Assembly (NCBI GenBank): GCA_016271365.2
Contig: CM057452.1
Coordinates: 1,240,029,001-1,240,093,000 of the forward strand
DNA length: 64,000 nt
Reading direction: 5' to 3'
DNA from: Neoceratodus forsteri
Taxonomy: Eukaryota; Chordata; Ceratodontiformes; Ceratodontidae
The translations under genes were made by a program, and so were the position numbers. This document shows positions 34,901 through 46,895 of the stretch, in pieces. The notes under the pieces are model-generated. The model made no database searches. It worked only from the letters and a program-made list of their open reading frames with translations, and was not told the origin of the DNA. Position 1 is the stretch's first letter. Each line of letters begins with the position of its first letter.

Positions 34901-35790
34901 CCAGCCGAATGGTTGGGGGTTCTCTTTGCAAATGCCTTTTTAGTGATATTGTCCCAAACTGGTCCCTCATTTTCCCCCTGCTAACTTTCCAATGACAAAA
35001 GGTACAGTCAGCAAAACATTCATTTTGAGGACTTGTATGAAAATGACACCACACAACTGAGGTGGAACGTTTTATCGTCATGTCAGGAACTGCAGCATTT
35101 GTCATGGCAGTTGTTTTTGCCCTTATTCATGCATACTGTAGCTGTCCCCAGAAGAGCTAACATGATTATTCATTTTTTTTGTTCCACTACTTGCTGTGGC
35201 TAGCAGTGGTGCTTCCTCTATGTGTTTTTTCTTCTTGAGTGGGGGCACCCATGTTGCATCTTCTACCTCGTTGGTATCACATTCTGATTCTTCACCTTTG
35301 GAAGAGCATAACTGTGATACATTGTGCTCATGTTCTTGTACATTTACAACCTCTTCTTCATCAGAGACACTGCTTTCTAATGAAGGACTCTGATATGCAT
35401 GAGTAGCATATCATGGATTGCCATGTCTAGTGGTACTAGACAGAGCCTTATCCTTAATCCTTAACTTTCTAGGTCTGTTTTAGCTAACTGTTGTTGTGTT
35501 TTCCTTTTATCTGATTTTTCTGGTAATGCGTACAGTGCTGCACTACTTTGGTCAGAGGATTCACCAATATTCTTTTCCATTTCTGATTCTGTTGCTTCAT
35601 CTTTTTCTGGTTGTGTTGTTTTTTTGTTATCAATTGTATTACTTATACCTTCAGCAGTGAATTTCCCTTTTTTTCTGATTTTGTGTTCTGGAAATATTTT
35701 TATTGTTACATGTACCAATTTCAGACATACTGCTGGTGTTGGCCACATGTTCCGTTTCAATAACAGACTGTGATTCTGAATTCATTTTTG
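31948..35790 (-). pseudogene. hAT transposase, broken
   Basis: Cut-and-paste transposase. An acidic leader (35790-35160) precedes a BED finger (VVWCHFHTSPQNE, then CTFCHW, LKRHL; about 35055-34925). Then come HLTTDMGMSSQTTDYMC (about 34440-34390), the catalytic-core phrase FAISDHGTNIVSAM (about 34200-34160) with CFANSFSLLHLV, a WNSMF remnant (about 33370) and FLDPRFKLQQ (about 32995). The C-terminal dimerisation domain is LSCPPTSIYFECIFSTAGNV to LTFLK (about 32150-32030). The WNSMF motif is preceded by a stop where the family has Arg. Two insertions interrupt it, at about 33645-34080 and about 32425-32745. Usual length is 600-700 residues, matching the total of the pieces. Confidence 0.9.
33645..34080 (-). 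mobile_element. Insertion in the hAT gene with tRNA-like segment
   Basis: The hAT coding sequence breaks at about 34080 and resumes at about 33640. Within the insertion, minus strand 33960-33835 shows a tRNA-like stretch: TGTAGTGTAGCGGTTAC resembles box A. CTGTTTGATACCC, a weak box B, and a T-rich run at about 33835-33850 follow. It is probably a short tRNA-derived SINE, unlike the one at 26492-26940. The outer edges are uncertain. Confidence 0.45.
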
Positions 35791-35849
35791 GAGGTTCAAT
35801 TTAATTACTTACTTAGTAGTATTAGTTCATATGCAGAACTGGCCAATGC

Positions 35850-36530
35850 AGACTCTAAGATGAGATACCACCTGTCAAAATATGTGAGGCACTATATGAT
35901 CTAGTAGTATTTCAGTCACAGAGATGGGCAACACAGAGTCTGAGATGTGACACCCCCTTGCAAAATACGTGAGACACTATGTGACCTAGTAGTAGTTCAG
36001 TCACAGAGATGAGCAACACAGAGTCTATGGCAGTATAACCTGTATGACACTAGTTCAGGCACAAAGATGGGAACACAGATTCTGAGAGGTGACACCCCCT
36101 CCTCTCCAAATACATGAGGCACTATATGACCTAGTAGTAGTTCAGTCACACATATGGTAACACAGAATCTGAGTTGTGACACCCCTTCTCAAAATATCTG
36201 AGGCATTATATGACCTAGTAGTTGTTCAGTCACATAGATGGGCAGCAAAGAGTCTGAGACCTGACACCCCCCTCTTCAAAATCTGTATGGCACTATGACC
36301 TAGTAGTAGTTTGGGCACAGAGATGGGAAACACAGAGTCTATGGCAGTATGACCTGTCCTACACTACTTCAGGCTCAAAGCTGGGCAACAAAGAATCTAC
36401 GGCACTATGATCTAACTTCAGGCACAGAGATGGGCAACACAAAATCTGAGACGTTTGTGACACCAACCCCCCCTTCAAAATCTTTATGGCACTATAAGTC
36501 CCCTTTGAAAATTAATGAGGCATTATGACC
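35850..36530. repeat. Tandem array with two unit lengths, about 85 and 58 bp
   Basis: The anchor CAGTCACAGAGATGGG and its variants occur at 35913, 35998, 36057, 36143, 36227, 36313, 36370 and 36419. Spacings are 85, 59, 86, 84, 86, 57 and 49 bp. Short units lack the ...GTGACACCCCC..CAAAATA... section. The array lies just upstream of the hAT transposase gene. Confidence 0.85.
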
Positions 36531-36609
36531 TTCAGGCAGAGTCCTCCTGTCTTGTGTGCTACCCTTATTAGTTCTTACTTTCTATTTTTTTTAAGAAAAT
36601 ATAGTTTTC

Positions 36610-37140
36610 AAAAAGAAAAGGTGTGCACTCAGCTGTTGTCTGCTGTTGAATTTGTTGGTCTCTCTCTCTCTCTCTCTCTCTAGTTTCTCTTGCTGACTAA
36701 GGAAAAGCATTTTTTTACTATGGAGTTAAGCATTCTGCAACATCTGCACTCTGCTGCTGTCTGCTGTTGAATTTGTTGATCTCTTTCTACTCTTTCTCTC
36801 TCTCTCTCACCCCCCCCCCCTGACTAAGGAAGAAACACATTTTTTCTATGAAGTTAAGTACTCTGCAACTTCTTCTATAGCACTCTGTATTTTGCTGTTG
36901 CATCCATTGGTCTCTCTCTACTCTCCTACTCTATCTGTTTCCCTTCTTCTCTCTTCTGACTAATGAAGAAAAACATTTTTGGTTTTTTTTTTTTGTACTG
37001 CGGAGTTAAGTACTCTTCAATGTCTACACTACTTTGTTGGTCTCTGTCTCTCTCTGCTCTTCCTCCCTACTCTCCCTTTCTAACTTCCACCTCTATCTCT
37101 CTTTCCGACTAAGAAAACAAACATTATTGTTAATTTGTTT
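36610..37140. repeat. Tandem array, unit about 130 bp, with CT-rich tracts
   Basis: Four diverged units, each with 'CTGCTGTTG..TTGTTGGTCTCT', a (CT)n tract, then GACTAAGGAA, A-rich sequence and GAGTTAAG.A.TCT. The CT tracts vary in length between units and one carries a C10 or so run. Confidence 0.8.
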
Positions 37141-37569
37141 CTATTTTTTTGGTAACCGGATCCTTCACAACACAGCTATCTCCTTTGAATGCAAAGCTCC
37201 AAATGAGTTGGATACCTGTTTCCTACAGGATATCCTGTGATGGCTGACACACAGGATTGGCTAGAACATGAGTCGATCACAGACAAAAGACCCTGCTTGT
37301 CTGTTTTTAGTGCCCCAGTATCATGAGTCTTTGCCTTTGTTGGTCACGTGACAGTCCAGTGACTCAGGAGTATTTGGTAGAGATTGGGAACAAAAAAGAG
37401 TTTTTTTACTTTTTGTACCATTCACTGCAGCCTGCTGCCTGTAATCTGGCTGGACCGAACCACACTTCTGAATCTTGCCAAATTCACAACTCAGGCAGAG
37501 CCACGAAAGGCTTGGATTTACCTGAACACAGCCAAGTCGGCACGGTCCAGGGAAGTTCGGAAGTGTGAC

Positions 37570-37597
37570 AAAGCCAGTTTGCCCATCCCTAGTAATG
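37570..37597 (-). repeat. Candidate 5' terminal repeat of the hAT element
   Basis: Read on the minus strand this is TTACTAGGGATGGGCAAACT; TAGGGATGGGCAAA is a common form of hAT terminus in vertebrates. It would set the 5' end of the transposon about 1.8 kb upstream of the transposase leader. I could not find a partner end near 31900. Confidence 0.5.
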
Positions 37598-38263
37598 AAA
37601 GCTTGAAAAATATGCTGCATTGTATATTTATTTAAAAACTCATTCATTTACTTATGTATGTCACATGATCAAGCATGTTCATGTGAGCCATTGTTTTGGT
37701 GGGGGGGCTATATACTAATTTTTCTATAAATGAGACAACCCTTATTTCTAATATGCTGTCTGCATATGTCTTTTGATAAATATACTCTTCATTTTTAAAT
37801 ACAGTGGTGTTTGATTTTTTTTCTTTTTTTTTCTTTGTTACCCTGTTTATTGCGCTTGAACTAGGCACGGGTTTACTCTATATCTGACACTCAGTTCTAA
37901 CTCGAACCCCATGCATACAATCTACCTTGACGGCCATGCTGGACACCCATGTTTCACTCCTCATGACAGAGCTCCACAGTGTAGGGACAATGATTAACCG
38001 GGTGTTCTTGTCCTACTGCTAGGCATTCATATTTTCTATGTGATCAACTGAAGTAGGTCACGGTGCTTCATTGTTTGCAACCTTGAGAGATTATTGTTTT
38101 AATTATCATTGCACTTCCATTGATAGACAGGATGTACAACAATGCCATGACTCACTACATATGCTACCATGCTATAAGTGCCAACGTCAGACACTTCAAT
38201 GAATCCATCTTAAGCTTATGGTCTCAGATTAACCTGTCTGTAGTCACTAACATGGGTTGGTAT
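37598..38263. other. No gene seen, unassigned
   Basis: No supported gene or repeat between the hAT end and the next SINE. Confidence 0.5.
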
Positions 38264-38697
38264 GTCAGTGTCACTGGCTCATCAGGTTGCACTCTCACCT
38301 ATGAGGCCAGAAGAGTGGAAAATTGTGGGTTCCATCCCCCCACCTGGAACTCTGGTTAAATCCCAATACTGGCACTGCTGTGCAGCATATGGGGGTGCTG
38401 CACTTCTGAGGTGCTGTCTTTTGGACGAAACTTTAAATCACGGTCTTGTCTGCTTTGTTTTGATGGTTGTCCAGGTTGATGTTAAAGATCCCATGGCACT
38501 TCTGAAAAAAAAGAGTAGGGAATTTCCCAGTGTTCTAACAAAATTTTCCCCTTTCACTAAAATACCACCAACAGCTTAATCTGGTTTGATGTCAGTTGGT
38601 TGCTATCTGTATTCCCCAACCCCCAAGAAAACACTTAAAATAAGCAACATTGCCAAGTCCTCCTTTCCTGGACAACAAAAACTAACTAAACTATCAC
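38264..38697 (+). mobile_element. tRNA-headed SINE, second long copy
   Basis: Same family and same orientation as 26492-26940, but more diverged. It shares CAGTGTCACTGGCTCA at the head, GTGGGTTCCATCCCCC at box B, ACTTCTGAGGTGCTGTC, GATGTTAAAGATCCCATGG and ACCACCAACAGCTTAATCTGG. The A-rich tail is reduced to ACAAAAACTAACTAAAC. Confidence 0.85.
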
Positions 38698-39245
38698 TGG
38701 GTGCTGGGACATTCACTTATCAGAGGTGGAGAGCAGTCCATCGGATGTTAATTCTATCCAACTCATACCTCCCACCAATGCATGCTCTCTGATGCTCAAT
38801 GTTATCTTTTGAACCCTGTTTGTTAGATTCCCAAACAATACAGGTATCTTTGCACTAGAAGGCTGTTTTTGTTTTGAGGTTCTTGTTTCTTGATTGATAC
38901 AATTGTTTACAGCAAATTTCTGTATTTGCAATTTGTTTTGTAGATTTTTCTTCTTTTGAATATTATGTAGTTGTGTTAGTACTGAATCAGACTGAAATTG
39001 CAATAGCTAGTGATCATGTTGGTTTTGTTTTATATTTTTCTTCATTTTATGAAGGTAGGCTGAAAGTGAGGGAGTTGGTTGCAGGTGTTAGTGCAAAGTT
39101 ACCATCACAATGTCTGGTACTGCTCTGTTAACTTTGTTTAATCCATTTATATAATTTATCAACAGAGAATGCATATTTTTGTTTGTATGTATAATTACAT
39201 AGAAAATTTCATTTGAAATCTTATTTATATCTTAAACACTAATAA
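38698..39245. other. No gene seen, unassigned
   Basis: AT-rich sequence with no supported feature. Confidence 0.5.
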
Positions 39246-41060
39246 ATGTCAGAATCAGAAGCTGAATATGATACAAATGACACATCAGACAAAGACTGTA
39301 CAATTAACATACATGAAGTAACTGATAAGGATTGCAGCAAAGACTCTGTAGAGAGCTTAATGAACAATTTTGAAATAACACCATAGAGATTTGAACCAGT
39401 GGCCATAGAGAATCATTAAGATGGTCCGAATGTTAACCAGTACAATACTGATCCAGAACAGCTTAACACAGTTGCCAATGCGTACTGGTAATTTGTTACA
39501 TTTTATATTTTTCTCATTAGTATTATTGGTCTTACTAGAAATATAGTAAACTTGAATAAGATAGTAGTGTATTTGGGAGCATATGGGTTATGTCAGACCA
39601 GCACTGTTAGTGGATTTCGGTAATATATATTAAAGTAAGCAAAGAAACATGCATGGTCTTCATTAGACATGTGTTAACTCACAGTCATGGGTACTGTGAG
39701 GCACAATTCCACTGTCTGAGCATATTCAGCAAATGGACAGTTATTAGAAATGTTTAATTTAATCATTCAGAGTATTTTGTTTTCATAATCTGATTTTACT
39801 CCCAGGCTTGGGATCCCTTCTGCCCTACTCTCCTCACCTCTCCTACCAACCTCCTCCTCAGGCTTACCTGACTGGTCTGGGGATCACCACAGACTTACCC
39901 TTCATGGGGGTCAGGAAGTGAAGGACACTCATTCTCCAATCACGCCACCACCCCTTTGAATTTCAAACTTAGTTTGGCTATCATGTGTCCAGTGGAGATG
40001 AAGGTGGGGTCCCCGTGTTCAGAGTATCATTGATGACTGCTTTGCCATAATTTTTCTGTCCTGTTGGTCCTCTAGCTTCAATGACACAAGATGAACATGC
40101 ATGAGATGGTGCACGTTAGTCCAGGAACCCTGACTCCCACTCCACTGACTAAAGTATGACATTTGTGAGTTGACACTGCTATCAGGCATCTGCCTGACAG
40201 CAGTCAAGCGAGGGGACATACTGCCACCCATGTCCAGGATAGATCAGCTAAATGATGGCTGCTCAATCCCCTCTCATCCCTACCCAACCCCACCCACACA
40301 CCCACACATGGGTCAGCAGCATAGTGAATGGTAATAGTCATAGTGCCTCAGCCCTGTGCACAACAGAACCAGCTTCACAAATCATTTTTTTTAAGTGGTG
40401 TAGTCAAATGACCTGTTACCTCCAGTGATTAATTTGTAGTGTTTAATTTGTTGTTTTAAATAATGGCAAGTTGCCTATATACATCTTTGGAAGGAAATAC
40501 AATTTTTTTTTAAATGCTATTAAATTAGTTAATGGATAGTCTGCAATACATTTATAGTTTATACTGTCTCTTACCTGTACATTAAATCTTTTTTTTCACT
40601 TTCTTTTTGTTTCATAAATTTATAGGTGCACATGTTGCTGTTATACTTCAGTAGATGATTACTCAATTGCAAATGCTGTCATCAGATACAAGAGGTTCAA
40701 GCACAACTTGATGCACTTCAATTAGGGACAAATTGTCAACCACTACATGCAGAACAAATTGTTCAAGTTTTGAAGGGGTTTGTTTGAATGAGTGGGTGTG
40801 TGAAACTGCATATTATCAGTTTCAACAGGAATATCAGGATGAAGCTGATGGAATAACTTTGAGTCATGAGAGTACCAATCAACACTCTTTTCAGCTGCAT
40901 TTATGTAGTGTTATTCATTATAATTCTTTTTGGTTACAAGTTTATGGTGCTGGTCGGAGTACTTAACATTGCTATAAGAGTGATACTTCATGCATTCTTA
41001 TGGACACATGACAGAGAACCAAAGGTTATTGTCACTATTGTCATAAGGACACAATAGGCG
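39246..41060 (+). pseudogene. P2X7-like C-terminal (ballast) domain gene, spliced relic
   Basis: The first exon-like part (39246-39491) reads MSESEAEYDTNDTSD, acidic, then ITP-stop-RFEP and NAYW. It is followed by GTAATTT, a plausible splice donor. An AG acceptor at about 40625 restores the phase: TG joined to GTGC gives W then CTC. Downstream, two frameshifts apart, come CKCCHQIQEVQAQLDALQLG (about 40663-40725) and FEGVCLNEWVCETAYYQF (about 40770-40830). The order W-C-x-C, C-C, then the long helical line matches the Cys-rich intracellular domain of P2X7. That domain also occurs alone in many fish, amphibian and invertebrate proteins of unknown role. Two stops in the first part and two shifts in the second make it a pseudogene. 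No channel domain is visible. Confidence 0.6.
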
Positions 41061-41599
41061 ATACTCTGATTTCCCTAAAAAGCTATTTAAACATCATCAT
41101 AAAAATATTACTAATCCCTTTTTTATTTTTTATTTGATTAAATAAAAAAGATATTAGAACAAAATAATCTCATCAAGTGTGGCTGGTGAAAGACCGATTA
41201 AAATGGTATGGTGGAAGATACAACCTGACAGTTACAGGAGATCATTTCATGCAACTGAAGGAAGTACATTGGTGTTTTTGAAACATTCACGTAATCTATG
41301 ATACACAAAAATACTATGTCTTATATATAACCAGTAGTTTGAATCTGTTAAGGAGCTAAAAAAATAAGTTCATTTGTTGTTCTGCGTATCTTTATAGTTA
41401 TTGTACAGTTTAGGAGCCTCTTATGGTTATAACACAGCATTCTAAGTTCTTTGTGATAGAGAACTTCAAAGCACTGCACAGCAGTTTAGTCATGCAAAGG
41501 ACTTGAGAAACATGATTTATCAGCTTGAAATGAATTGTAGGCCCATATAGTCTACCAATGTTACCAGTTTCTAATTCTACACACTGGACTATATTTTGG

Positions 41600-41930
41600 A
41601 CACGAGTCCTTCTCTCCTCCATTTCTTCTGCCTATTATACACACGTGTCTATCTCACTCATGCTTTAATCTACCAGCTCTTTTCACCCCCAACCATTTAT
41701 TCTGACAGGCCATTCCATGCATTCACAAACCTCTTTTAGAAGAAATATTTCATCACATATCTCTTAAACTTCTCTTGTCTTCATCAAGCTTCATTGCATA
41801 CTTTCGTGTTCTGGCACTCCTCCTCCTCTAAAAGAGATTCCCCATCATTACCTTGTTCATTCTCATGATTTAATTGTAGGTCTCAGTCGTTTCCCTTCCT
41901 GCTTTCATCTATTCCAGTGATTAAATGTTG
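41600..41930 (-). mobile_element. Old CR1-group LINE fragment
   Basis: On the minus strand the section around 41770-41700 keeps the 'FF.R.VCECMEWPVRI'-like C-terminal line of CR1-group ORF2 (GAAATATT..., CCATGCATTC, TTCTGACAGGCCATTCCA on the plus strand). Divergence is too great for a finer call. Confidence 0.45.
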
Positions 41931-43399
41931 AATTCCCAAAGCCCATACTTGCATACTGCCAATGATATGTATATGGAGCAATATTAATTTACACTATTCA
42001 TTTGAACTACATTGATACCAATAGTATTATTGATAGTAAGCTGATAGGTTTATGACAAGGAGATATTGTCTATCAGGATTTGCATTTATAATTACATTTT
42101 TTTTTTCTCTTTTTCTATAAACCTTTTTCTCCACTCTGCATACAGGGCAGCTTCTCATCCCTGTCACCTAAGCCCACTAACCAATGTCTACCTCTGCCAT
42201 GGACAGGGCAGTCAGGAAACCAAATGGATTCAACCTCCACCTGCACCATCTCAGTGAGGTTGGAGGTAAGACATTCCTCCTCTCCTCGCCCATGAGTATA
42301 AGATCCGGTTCAGACCTCCAGACCCAAGTCGGTATAGTTGGAACACAGATGGGCATAAGGGGCTTCACAAAGTCCCAGATTATTTTTCCACTTTTCTCCC
42401 CTTTCCTTCTTTCTGTGGCCAATGTGAGCATTCATGTGGAGATGTGCACTACTGACCAGGCTGCAGATCTCCTGTTCTGTACTGCCTTAGCTTGCAGTAC
42501 CAGAGGCCTCCACCTAACAGCACTCTGCAGATGGGCTCACAAGCATTGTTCCCCTTTGGACACTCAATCATCTGCCTCACTGACTGACCTCCATCAACCC
42601 AAGTCTGGTCCAGAAACCAGCTCACCATAGTGCAAGATGTGGTGTCCAGCATCTCAATCCTCAGTACCATTGGCCGACTGTGCATTTTGATATTTAAAGT
42701 CATCTCAATTGACATAATATATCTCATATTAATGAATTTATTAATGTTTATACTGCCTGACATCTTTATGGTACTAATAATTTTCTTTAACATTTCTTGC
42801 ATTAGATATTGGTATATTTCTTGCCATTGATTCACTCAATGGCGCTGAGGCTGGCTCAGAAGGAAGACTAGACTTCCACTTCCATCATGTGTTATGCTAA
42901 AAATGTGTTCCATTTTTCCATATGGCGAAGGAAGATATGTTGCTTTTTGTTTAGCACAGAGTGAATGACATAGCATTAAAACCAGAAATAGTTCTTTTTT
43001 TCTTGATTAAAAATGCATAAGTCACATTCAAGAAGAATTTGGTAAATTATATTTGCTGTTCAGATTTCAGTAAGTTTCATACCTATGTATTTATTGATAT
43101 ATTCATTATTATATATAATATCATACCTGAATGTTCAATAGGTATACATAATACTAATACAGTTATTGCAAACTTTATATGGAGTATTTATCTACTCTGC
43201 AAAGTGAATTAATTATTCACAGGCAGGCATGTCACTGCTGATAAAAACTTGTACCTAAGTTCAATACTGACAATATGGAAATGGTTTGCTGGTATTTGAG
43301 GTGGGTGTTTATTTTGGGTATGTGTCGAGATTTCAATATAGATGCAGTAGAGATTCTGAACAAATAAATTAATTAAATACTGATACATGAGAAATAAAC
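41931..43399. other. No gene recognised
   Basis: About 1.5 kb. A GC-richer patch at 42130-42640 has overlapping open frames on both strands of up to about 148 codons. I recognise no family in any of them. Confidence 0.45.
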
Positions 43400-43955
43400 T
43401 GATGGATTTCATTGATTGGGTGTCCCAGGAACTAGATTAGGGTGGAGCGGTGGATGTGACTTACTTAGATTTCAGTAAGGCGTTCAACACCATTTCACAT
43501 AGGAGACAAGTAAGCAAGCTGGGTTGCTAAGGAGTGGGTCCAAAGGTGGTAAACTGGATAAAAAATTGGTTAGGGGATTGGTGACAGAGGGTGGTGGCAA
43601 ATGGAGTTCACTCCAAGGAAGGGAGGATGACCAGCATGGTGCCTCAGAGATTAGTGCTGGGACTTTTCCTCTTTTATGTCTTTATAAGTGACATTGCAGA
43701 GGAGTTGGAAAAGAAGGTCTGCCTCCTTGAAGATGACACCATAGGGTGAATGCTCGGGGGGGTGGAATAAAAAGGATGAGCAGAGACCTGAGAAAACTAG
43801 AGGAATGGTCAAGGGTATGGCAGGTAGGTTTCTATGTGGCAAAGTGCAAAATTATGCACTTAGTGCACAGAAACCCAGGGGCAAAGTACAAAATGTGTGG
43901 AATGATATTGACAACCACCAAGCAGGAAAGACACCTGGGGGTAATTATATGCTTC
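43400..43955 (+). mobile_element. Old CR1 LINE, segment 1 of 3
   Basis: RT region: motif A as VDVTYLDFSKAFNT (about 43450-43490), motif B remnant (about 43635-43680), a motif C region (about 43715-43735), then the 'NPGAKYKMCG' and 'ERHLGVII' lines. It stops after GGGGGTAATTAT. The next expected bases, GGATGACCTTAAGATTGCC, begin at about 47961. The element is therefore split by a 4 kb insertion complex. Confidence 0.85.
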
Positions 43956-45207
43956 ATCAAGTGCCACAAATCTTTTATCATGTGCTGTTGTTAACAACAG
44001 AAACAAGTCTGCAACACAAAAAAATATATATTTTAAGTAAACACCAGCACACAAACAAATACAAGTATAAAAATTGGAGACACAAATACTAAAAATCTGC
44101 TCCATGCACAGCCATATTATTATTAAAAATAGAAAAATGAAAGGATGACCAAAAGTAATAGCACAAAAAGGTGACAGTGGAATGAGGATACAGAGTAGTT
44201 CACATATTGAACCCTATGCACTATTGTGTAGAGTGGCTAAGTGTCACATATCTGTGGTGCATAGCCACTCTGCACCCATTCCACCCCCACACCACATTCA
44301 TCACTCAGGGTGCACAGACCCTTGGACCCCATCCCCCAGCTGCACAGAAAGCAATGTGCTGGGGGTAGGTTGGGTGTGTGTTGGGGGCATGCCTGCACCC
44401 TACAACATTCACACAGTTACAGAGTGCTGAGTGTGTGGGGGGAACCTTATGCTGGGTAATACCTAGCTATTAAGGATAAGCACCTCCCCAGGATGCCGGC
44501 AGTGGCAGCATGATGTGTGGGCACTGTAGTCCTCCCCGCATGCTGCCCAGCCCATGGATCTTCATGGAGAGCTAGGGGAAGCTGACTGGGCACCCTCCTG
44601 CCCTAAGCTTGCAGTGCACATTGTGTCCTCCAGTGCTTTCAGTGCCCATGGGGGAAAGCGGTCCATTTGCAGACCAGTCCAGGCATCCGATTGGATGCAC
44701 GCCCATTCAGCAGAAATGTCCTCCACGTGTCTGCACACCAGGAGGCTGGTACATGGACAGGTGGTGGCCTGTAGTGACTACCGGCCAATGCACACCTGTC
44801 TGCAGATGCAGAGCTCCATTGGCAGGGATGTGCCTCCGGTGCATATTAACATCCATATATGAATAGGGCCCAATGTGTGTAGTGTAGAAGTGTGGCAGTG
44901 TAATAAGCATGCAAAATAATCCACATTTTATATCTAGGACATCAGTGTGGCAGTGCAATGAGGGCACAGAATAATTCAAGTTTTTTGTGTAACATAATAG
45001 GGAGCAGTGCAACGAAGACACAGAATAACCTATGCTTTATGCTGCCACCATTTACAACTGAGAATGGAGCTTCTGCTAACATTATGTCCCCACAAATGGC
45101 AAAATCACACTAGAAGTATTTAGAGTGAAATAATATGAAAATGTAAAATTCAAGTTCAGGGTTATTTAATTGATCAGCATTTTGACTTTTCCAAAAAAAG
45201 AAAAAAG
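43956..45207. other. Inserted DNA of unknown class
   Basis: Part of the insertion complex that splits the old CR1. It contains a short hairpin (44232-44275, stem GAGTGGCTA with TAGCCACTC) and a roughly 58-bp repeat at 44885-45035 (GTGTGGCAGTG.AAT.AG...ACA.AATAA, three copies). A related unit lies at about 44165-44215. The GC-rich middle (44240-44860) has no recognisable protein. Confidence 0.5.
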
Positions 45208-46862
45208 TAGTGGCAATGTCACCCACTTCTTATCGCTTTCATGCTACGTGAAGTCCCCATAGAAATGCACTACTTCACCTCATAATGACGTCGCATTCAC
45301 TTCGATTTGTTTTCTGTTGAAAGCAAAGTGAGTGAGAATTGAAACAGCCACAGATCTCATATAAAGTGCCACAAGTAGGTGCAAACATGACATGAGATAT
45401 TTTTCAGATACCTTTTAGTAGAACTTAGATTACATTCCATGTCACACAGTTTATAGACCTGCCTTTGGTGGTACAATACATACACATAGATCAATTACTA
45501 TTTTTTAATAGCATAACCCTTTATTATCGTTATTATTATTATCCTTTACACTAGCATTCTGCATTTTATATCTGAGCTCTTCTGCACTTTCAGTTTAAAT
45601 AAACTTCTTAAATCATGTCCCATGTGTATTATCAGTTGCCTACTCATCCTTGACAAGAGCCGGGTCACTTGTGAAAATGTTCCACTTGCTATGTGGGTAG
45701 GGGCACCTGTATCTGTATGCTGTTAAAATAATGTTTCTGAACTTTGAGGTGGATGGGAAGCCAAAAATCAACAACTGTTGCTTACAGATGCAGATTTGGC
45801 CCTAAACAGATGCAAACGCACAGACAGATGGAGATTGTGCACTCAGGAAATGCAGTCACAAAGGCACAACACCACCTCCTTACCCAGTGGTCACACAAAT
45901 CCAAAACTGGAAAATAATACCTTTTGCGGGTTGGGGGAGCTCTGCAGTACCAGTCCACTACCTAGATGGAATGAAGCAGTAAAAAATACCGCAGATGGAA
46001 AACAGCTTCAGAGTGCTGCAATTACTGTATGGCACAATGAAATGTGTCTGAATTCATGGCATGCACACACACTCACACAGTACAGGTAATGCACAGAAAA
46101 TAACAGTTCAGTACACTATATAACCAAATCTTTTAAACTGAATGAAAATATGTACTGCACCACAACAAACAGAAACAAATGATCAAAAATTACTTGAAGT
46201 ATTACTGTGTGTACATGAACACACAAATACTAACACACACTACTACCCAACAATTAGAAAGACTGCCTTTCTCACTGTGAATCTTCCTCCATCACAGATA
46301 TGCCCCTCCCCTGAAGCACACTTCAGCAGTGTCTGTCAGTACACAGATTGAATGTTCTAAATTAACCTTCAAAATGCATACAAAAACAATCAACACTCGA
46401 TATAAGAACAGGGGAATTTCCTACAATCTATGTACTAAATGTTGATCAAAACAATTGGATCAAAATTGAATTTTTAAAGCTTTTTCGATGGTTTGATTCT
46501 CAGAGCTCTAAGAGCAAACCGTCTCCAGCTTTTCACTACAGACACTACGCAGAACTGAGGCTGTGCAAGACAGTCTAGAGCCCATGTGACCTGCCATCCC
46601 ACGAATCAATGCACAATTCACTTTAAAGAGCAATAAAAAGGTGAAGCAAAGCAATGTCCATTCAAATCAATGCACTTCACATTACAATCAAGGGGAAGGC
46701 AGTAAAAAAAGGCAAAGTAACGTGAAGTCCATTGTAGTCAATGGTACTTCACGATAAAATCTAAAGGCAGAGTAATACACTTTGCATTACAGAGCACTAC
46801 ACAAATTCAGTGTTATTACATGAAGTGCTCCGCATAGCGAAGTTTGGGAACTTTGCCCACTA
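45208..46862. mobile_element. Non-autonomous hAT-like element, copy 2
   Basis: Homologous to 50204-51935 over its right 1.1 kb (45780-46862), from CACAAAGGCACAACA to the terminal ...TTGCCCACTA. The right end read inward is TAGTGGGCAAAGTTCCC; the left end is probably TAGTGGCAATG at 45208. I do not find matching 8-bp duplications, so the left edge is tentative. No transposase is encoded. Confidence 0.6.
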
Positions 46863-46895
46863 CTAGTCTCTGGCAAAACAAAACTTAAACTTAAA

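Noticed and set aside
35850..36530. CRISPR-like array
   Set aside because: Units are diverged, unequal in length and without unique spacers; the genome is vertebrate. It is a minisatellite.
42184..42835. Overlapping open frames on both strands in a GC-richer patch
   Set aside because: No family resemblance on either strand, no splice or start context that I can defend.
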